A stretch of DNA of 64,000 bases from Rouxiella sp. WC2420 (lineage in GTDB: Bacteria; Pseudomonadota; Gammaproteobacteria; Enterobacterales; Enterobacteriaceae): the NCBI RefSeq assembly GCF_041200025.1, contig NZ_CP165628.1, positions 5,022,001 through 5,086,000 of the forward strand, read 5' to 3'. Position 1 is the first letter of the stretch. Each line of letters starts with the position of its first letter. A program made the translations under genes and the position numbers. Positions 60,127 through 64,000 of the stretch are shown one piece after another. The notes beneath the pieces were generated by a model. It saw nothing but the letters and a program-made list of their open reading frames with translations, was not told where the DNA came from and searched no databases.

Positions 60127-60445
60127 GTGATTTACCTTATTCTAATAGGCAGGGGAATGAACGCTACAGGGAAGATGGTTTTGTTTCTTTATTGTTAAAT
60201 ACACAAGTTTAATTAATACACGCGGTATAAATTACCAGCAAGATTAATAGCTGGCTAATTTGTATCCAAAAAAGGCTAACTGTTAATAGGTATTTCCAGA
60301 CATTTGGAGAGACGTCTCAATTTGTTGCACGAGGTATGAATTTGCTGAGATTTTTTGCGGCACGTCGCGGAAAAAATGTTTTAGCCGATAGGGCCGTAAG
60401 CCGTTAATCGACATACTGAATTTTTCACCGCTACAGGAAAGCTTC
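60127..60445. promoter_or_regulatory. Divergent gap between the MFS gene and comM
   Basis: 319 bp. A+T-rich from 60180 to 60280. The inverted repeat CCAGC (60235-60239) / GCTGG (60250-60254), with a 10-bp spacer, could be a regulator site, but no family can be named. No open frame of substance and no clear -10/-35 pair. Confidence 0.35.
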
Positions 60446-62023
60446 ATGTCGATGTCGGTTATTAATACCCGGGCTTCATTGGGCGTGGTCGCTCCGCGCG
60501 TATCTATCGAGGTACACATCAGTAACGGCCTACCCGCCCTCACGTTGGTGGGTTTACCTGAGACCACGGTCAAAGAGGCGCGCGACAGAGTTCGCAGCGC
60601 GTTGATCAATTGCGGATTCACTTTCCCCTCCAAACGTATCACGGTGAATCTGGCACCCGCTGACTTGCCCAAAGAAGGCGGCCGTTACGATCTCCCCATC
60701 GCTCTGGCAATTCTGGCGGCCTCTGAGCAGCTTGCTTCCGACAAGCTAGGACAGTATGAGTTTATTGGTGAGTTAGGGCTATCTGGCGCGTTACGCGGCG
60801 TTAATGGTGCTATTCCAGCTGCGATGGCAGCAAAAAGCTCAGGACGCAGATTAATATTACCCGTCGATAATCAACAAGAAATGCAGCTGCTTGCGGCCGA
60901 TACCGTATGGCTAGCCGACCACCTGTTACAAGTGTGCGCGTTTTTGCAGAGCAGCGGATCATTGGTGGCGGTTGAAAGTCATGACGCAGAAAGAGGCAGT
61001 GAAACTTCGCACCAACCCGAGGTCGGCGATCTCAATGAGATCATGGGTCAGGAACAGTCCAAACGAGCATTAGAGATTGCTGCTGCAGGAGGCCATAATC
61101 TTTTACTTTTGGGGCCACCCGGTACCGGAAAAACCATGCTTGCCAGTCGATTACCTGGAATTCTGCCAGCACTGACGCAGCAGGAGGCGCTGGAAACCGC
61201 AGCCATCGCCAGCCTGATTTATTCACCCGGGCAACCAGACGGGCAAAGCGGTAGAAGCGTGGCTTTTACCCGCCAACGGCCATTTCGCGCACCGCACCAC
61301 AGCGTTTCGCTGCATGCTCTGGTCGGCGGCGGTTCGATCCCAAGGCCAGGAGAGATTTCTCTGGCACATAACGGCGTGCTGTTTCTCGATGAGTTGCCGG
61401 AATTCGAAAGAAGGGTGCTGGATGCCCTGCGACAACCCATGGAGTCGGGGGAAATCACTATTTCTCGCACCCGCGCCAAAGTGGATTTTCCGGCGCGAAT
61501 ACAGCTTATCGCCGCCATGAATCCCAGCCCGACCGGGCATTATCAAGGGCAGCACAGCCGCACGCCGCCGCATCAGATCCTGCGCTATCTCAGCCGTTTG
61601 TCCGGCCCGTTCCTTGATAGATTCGATTTATCTCTTGAAGTCCCTTTGCTGCCGCCGGGTTTATTAAGCAAGCAGCATCAGCAAACTTCGCAAATATCCC
61701 AGGAAAGCAGCGCGCAGGTGCGTGTTCGAGTACAGGCTGCAAGAGAGCTGCAACTGGGGCGTGCCGGGAAATTAAATGCGCATTTAAGCAGCCGTGAGGT
61801 GCAGCAGTTCTGCCAATTAACTCAAGAAGATGCAGAGTTTCTGGAAAATGTGTTACAAAAGCTGGGAATGTCGGTGCGGGCATGGCATCGAATATTGAAA
61901 GTCGCGCGTACTTTAGCGGATCTCAATAAGCAGGCGAATATAGAAAAAGCGCAGATTTCTGAAGCATTAAGCTATCGTTGTATGGATCGACTACTGTTAA
62001 CATTGCATAAAAATTTGGCATAA
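60446..62023 (+). CDS. comM: ComM/YifB AAA+ helicase
   Basis: Mg-chelatase-like AAA+ protein of 525 residues (E. coli YifB 506). ComM is a hexameric branch-migration helicase that helps integrate transforming DNA; in E. coli its role is open. The N-terminal Lon-like domain (1-170) contains GLPETTVKEARDRVRSAL. Walker A is LGPPGTGKT (222-230), and Walker B lies in GVLFLDELPEFERRVLDALRQPMESG. AAMNPSPTGHYQGQH is the sensor region. Confidence 0.94.
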   Translation: MSMSVINTRASLGVVAPRVSIEVHISNGLPALTLVGLPETTVKEARDRVRSALINCGFTFPSKRITVNLAPADLPKEGGRYDLPIALAILAASEQLASDKLGQYEFIGELGLSGALRGVNGAIPAAMAAKSSGRRLILPVDNQQEMQLLAADTVWLADHLLQVCAFLQSSGSLVAVESHDAERGSETSHQPEVGDLNEIMGQEQSKRALEIAAAGGHNLLLLGPPGTGKTMLASRLPGILPALTQQEALETAAIASLIYSPGQPDGQSGRSVAFTRQRPFRAPHHSVSLHALVGGGSIPRPGEISLAHNGVLFLDELPEFERRVLDALRQPMESGEITISRTRAKVDFPARIQLIAAMNPSPTGHYQGQHSRTPPHQILRYLSRLSGPFLDRFDLSLEVPLLPPGLLSKQHQQTSQISQESSAQVRVRVQAARELQLGRAGKLNAHLSSREVQQFCQLTQEDAEFLENVLQKLGMSVRAWHRILKVARTLADLNKQANIEKAQISEALSYRCMDRLLLTLHKNLA

Positions 62024-62048
62024 AAAACGGGGACAAGCCCCGTTTTAT
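62022..62048. terminator. Bidirectional terminator between comM and maoP
   Basis: AAAACGGGG (62024-62032) pairs with CCCCGTTTT (62038-62046) around a 5-nt loop, starting at the comM stop and ending at the maoP stop; A/T runs allow use in both directions. Confidence 0.9.
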
Positions 62049-62386
62049 TAATCGTCGCTGTCAGTGTAATCTTCCACCGCGTCAGCCTGCGGTTTTCCGC
62101 CTGACAACGTATGGAATTTCTTGGGACGACGAGTGCGGATAATATATTTGTTCCACACTTTTTCAGCTTCGGTTGCTGGCTCGCGGGTACCGCGGCAAAC
62201 ATCCAGAAACAGCTTTTCTTCTTCGGTTGCCGGTTCGCGTTTTCCCAGGTCCAGCTCGTTGAAAGCATAGCCGTAACGCTCCAGCAATTGCGCTTCCTTG
62301 ATGGTGAAGTCGCCATGCCGGGAGAACCCGCGAGGGTAATGTTTATTGTCAAAAAAACGATTTGTCGTGGTGAAGCTTTCCGCCAT
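62048..62386 (-). CDS. maoP: Macrodomain Ori organisation protein MaoP (YifE)
   Basis: Protein of 112 residues, E. coli length and nearly identical sequence ([26 protein letters not shown] at the front, AEDYTDSDD at the end). With the maoS site it keeps the Ori region as a macrodomain. The start at 62386 gives the family front; a frame to 62464 adds 26 foreign residues. It is divergent from hdfR, as in E. coli; a maoS site was not identified. Confidence 0.95.
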   Translation of the reverse strand: MAESFTTTNRFFDNKHYPRGFSRHGDFTIKEAQLLERYGYAFNELDLGKREPATEEEKLFLDVCRGTREPATEAEKVWNKYIIRTRRPKKFHTLSGGKPQADAVEDYTDSDD

Positions 62387-62504
62387 CTGACACGCTCCTA
62401 ATTCATTCATGGTCGTGCTGTTATGGCGCGGAGTATTAGATAGGCTTGACAATCTGTAAAACAAAACATTTAAATCTTAACGACAAAAAATTTTGGAGAT
62501 GGTA

Positions 62505-63332
62505 GTGGACACGGAATTACTGAAAACCTTTTTGGAGGTCAGTAGAACTCGTCACTTTGGTCGGGCGGCTGAATCTCTGTATTTGACACAGTCTGCGGTG
62601 AGCTTTCGCATACGCCAGTTGGAGACCCAGCTGGGGGCAAATTTGTTTACCCGTCATAGAAATAACATCCGTTTAACGCCCGCAGGAGAGCGTCTGCTGC
62701 CCTATGCAGAAAACCTGATGTCGACGTGGCAATTAGCCAAGAAAGAGGTTGTGCGTTCGCTACAGCACACAGAATTGTCGATTGGTGCCACGGCGTCGTT
62801 ATGGGAGTCCTATCTGACCCCCTGGCTTCAGGCGCTGTATGAGCAACGAGATTCATTACGACTGGAAGCGAGGGTTGCCCTTCGTCAGTCGTTAGTAAAG
62901 CAACTGCATGAAAGACAGCTCGATTTATTGATAACCACTGAACCGCCGAAAATGGATGAACTCTCCAGTCAGCTGTTGGGTAATTTTTCGTTACGTCTTT
63001 TTTGCTCGCATAAAAAAGACAAAACTGCACAAGGTGCATATATCAGGCTGGAATGGGGAGCTGATTTCCCGCAGCAGGAAAGCCGCATGCAAGCCAGCGA
63101 TCAGGAGCCGGTACTGACTACCACCTCGGCGCATCTGACAAGACAGCTGCTTGAGACTACGGGCGGATGTGCCTTCCTCCCAAGTCATTGGGAGAAAGAA
63201 TATCCTCACCTGTCGATTTATCCTGACGTGCCGCCGGTAATCAGGCCGCTGTATGCCGTCTGGCTACAAAACAGCGACCAGCAAGTGTTGATCCGCCAAT
63301 TGCTTAAAACCCCAATGGACACCCGTAATTAA
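62505..63332 (+). CDS. hdfR: LysR-type regulator HdfR
   Basis: LysR-family regulator of 275 residues (E. coli 279), a repressor of flhDC and activator of other operons. The winged helix (1-60) is almost the E. coli one: [36 protein letters not shown]. The effector domain is more diverged after residue 90. The GTG at 62505 is chosen, as in E. coli, with GGAG 6 bp upstream; the TTG at 62493 and ATG at 62499 have no properly spaced ribosome site. Confidence 0.93.
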   Translation: MDTELLKTFLEVSRTRHFGRAAESLYLTQSAVSFRIRQLETQLGANLFTRHRNNIRLTPAGERLLPYAENLMSTWQLAKKEVVRSLQHTELSIGATASLWESYLTPWLQALYEQRDSLRLEARVALRQSLVKQLHERQLDLLITTEPPKMDELSSQLLGNFSLRLFCSHKKDKTAQGAYIRLEWGADFPQQESRMQASDQEPVLTTTSAHLTRQLLETTGGCAFLPSHWEKEYPHLSIYPDVPPVIRPLYAVWLQNSDQQVLIRQLLKTPMDTRN

Positions 63333-63362
63333 AACGACGTTAGATGAAGATCACGTCGTTTT
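63331..63362. terminator. Bidirectional terminator between hdfR and yjfF
   Basis: AAAACGACGT (63331-63340) pairs with ACGTCGTTTT (63353-63362). The stem overlaps the stop codons of both convergent genes. Confidence 0.88.
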
Positions 63363-64000
63363 AAGTTCAGGATGACGGGCGCGACGTGTGGTCCAGTAAG
63401 AACCCATGCCTTTTTGCAACGCGATGAAGATAAACAGTAGAATGCCCATGACAATTTTGGTCCACCATGAACTTAGCGTGCCGTCGAAAGTGATATAGGT
63501 CTGAATCAGGCCCTGGATCATCACACCAAACAGACTGCCAAGCACGGTGCCTACACCACCGCTGAGCAGGGTTCCGCCAATGACCACGGCGGCAATGGCA
63601 TCAAGCTCAACTCCGCTGGCAGCCAGGGCATAGCCTGCCGAAGTGTAGAGCGAGAAAATAATGCCAGAGAGCACTGCCAGAGAACAGGACAGCATGTAGA
63701 TGTAAATCGTAGTTCGACGGACCGGAACCCCCATTAGCCCTGCAGAATGGGTATTGCCACCAATCGCGTAAACGTTGTTACCGAAACGCGTTCTGTGCGC
63801 CAGAATAATCCCCACAGCCACTACGCAGAGCATCACTAGCGCCAACAGAGTGAATCGCCCTCCTCCGGGCACCTTCCAGGCATAGTTTGCCAGTGTGGCA
63901 TACAGCGGATGGTTGATAGGCAATGACTCTTCAGACACGATAAAACTCATCCCGCGAATAAAGAACATTCCCGCGAGTGTGATGATAAAAGCTGGCAGTT
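63351..64000 (-). CDS. yjfF: Galactofuranose ABC transporter permease YjfF (3' part)
   Basis: The last 216 codons of an inner-membrane permease; the frame is open at the window edge, so the start lies beyond 64000. It matches E. coli YjfF closely: GMSFIVSEESLPINHPLY, FLAHRTRFGN-type ILAHRTRFGNNVYAIGGN, GYALAASGVELDAIAAVVIGGTLLSGGVGTVLG and QTYITFDGTLSSWWTKIVMGILLF. It belongs to the BPD_transp_2 permeases of the YtfQRT-YjfF sugar importer. In E. coli this operon lies at another place, so ytfQRT probably continues past the edge. Confidence 0.92.
   Translation of the reverse strand, partial: LPAFIITLAGMFFIRGMSFIVSEESLPINHPLYATLANYAWKVPGGGRFTLLALVMLCVVAVGIILAHRTRFGNNVYAIGGNTHSAGLMGVPVRRTTIYIYMLSCSLAVLSGIIFSLYTSAGYALAASGVELDAIAAVVIGGTLLSGGVGTVLGSLFGVMIQGLIQTYITFDGTLSSWWTKIVMGILLFIFIALQKGMGSYWTTRRARHPELKTT

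Overview
The window is a stretch of conserved chromosome from a member of the Enterobacterales. Nearly every gene has a clear Escherichia coli K-12 counterpart, and long blocks keep E. coli gene order (pldA-recQ-rhtC/rhtB-pldB-yigL; corA-uvrD-yigB-xerC-yigA-dapF-lptM-cyaA/hemCDXY; glmZ-proM-leuT-hisR-argX-yifK-wec; rho-trxA-rhlB-gppA-rep-ppiC-ilvC/ilvY-ilvADEMG-comM-maoP-hdfR). Side chains, the sigma-54 type glmZ promoter and the intergenic palindromic elements point to the Yersiniaceae side of the order (Yersinia, Serratia, Rahnella, Rouxiella or Ewingella-like) rather than Escherichia. The genus cannot be fixed from the sequence alone.

Layout. 1-11.4 kb: the lipoprotein gene dcrB, a GlpR-type operator and glpT without glpQ, then yigL, pldB, rhtB/rhtC, recQ, pldA, yigI, rarD and an abrB gene. 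11.5-22.3 kb: corA with a long leader, a stand-alone WbuC cupin gene, SOS-type uvrD at the end of a lptM-dapF-yigA-xerC-yigB-uvrD operon, and cyaA with its UUG start and CRP site. 22.3-26.4 kb: the haem operon hemCDXY. 26.4-27.7 kb: the sRNA gene glmZ with a sigma-54 promoter and GlrR-type sites, and the four-tRNA operon argX-hisR-leuT-proM (Arg, His, Leu, Pro). 27.8-40.5 kb: the permease gene yifK and the enterobacterial common antigen (ECA) operon wecA-wzzE-wecBC-wecDE-wzxE-wecF-wzyE-wecG. 40.9-48.5 kb: rho, trxA, rhlB, gppA, rep, ppiC. 48.6-58.8 kb: the branched-chain amino-acid block ilvC/ilvY and ilvLGMEDA with intact ilvG and a complete attenuator. 58.9-64 kb: an MFS carboxylate-type transporter, comM (yifB), maoP, hdfR and the 3' part of yjfF, cut by the window edge.

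How genes work together. The hem genes make uroporphyrinogen III. The wec genes build ECA from undecaprenyl-PP-GlcNAc onward. The ilv genes run from threonine and pyruvate to Ile, Val and Leu precursors. Rho, RhlB, Rep, UvrD, RecQ and XerC are nucleic-acid maintenance factors.

I found no CRISPR array, prophage, insertion sequence or defence island, and no clear new multigene system. The points that stand out are: cyaY missing from its usual place; rffG/rffH missing from the ECA operon; two copies of a 102-bp hairpin element in the same orientation upstream of ilvC and ilvD; a DUF2461 gene attached to the end of the ilv operon; a sigma-54/GlrR control region for glmZ; the corA leader with a start-overlapping small ORF; and a 46-codon coding-like frame with no start codon behind rhtB.
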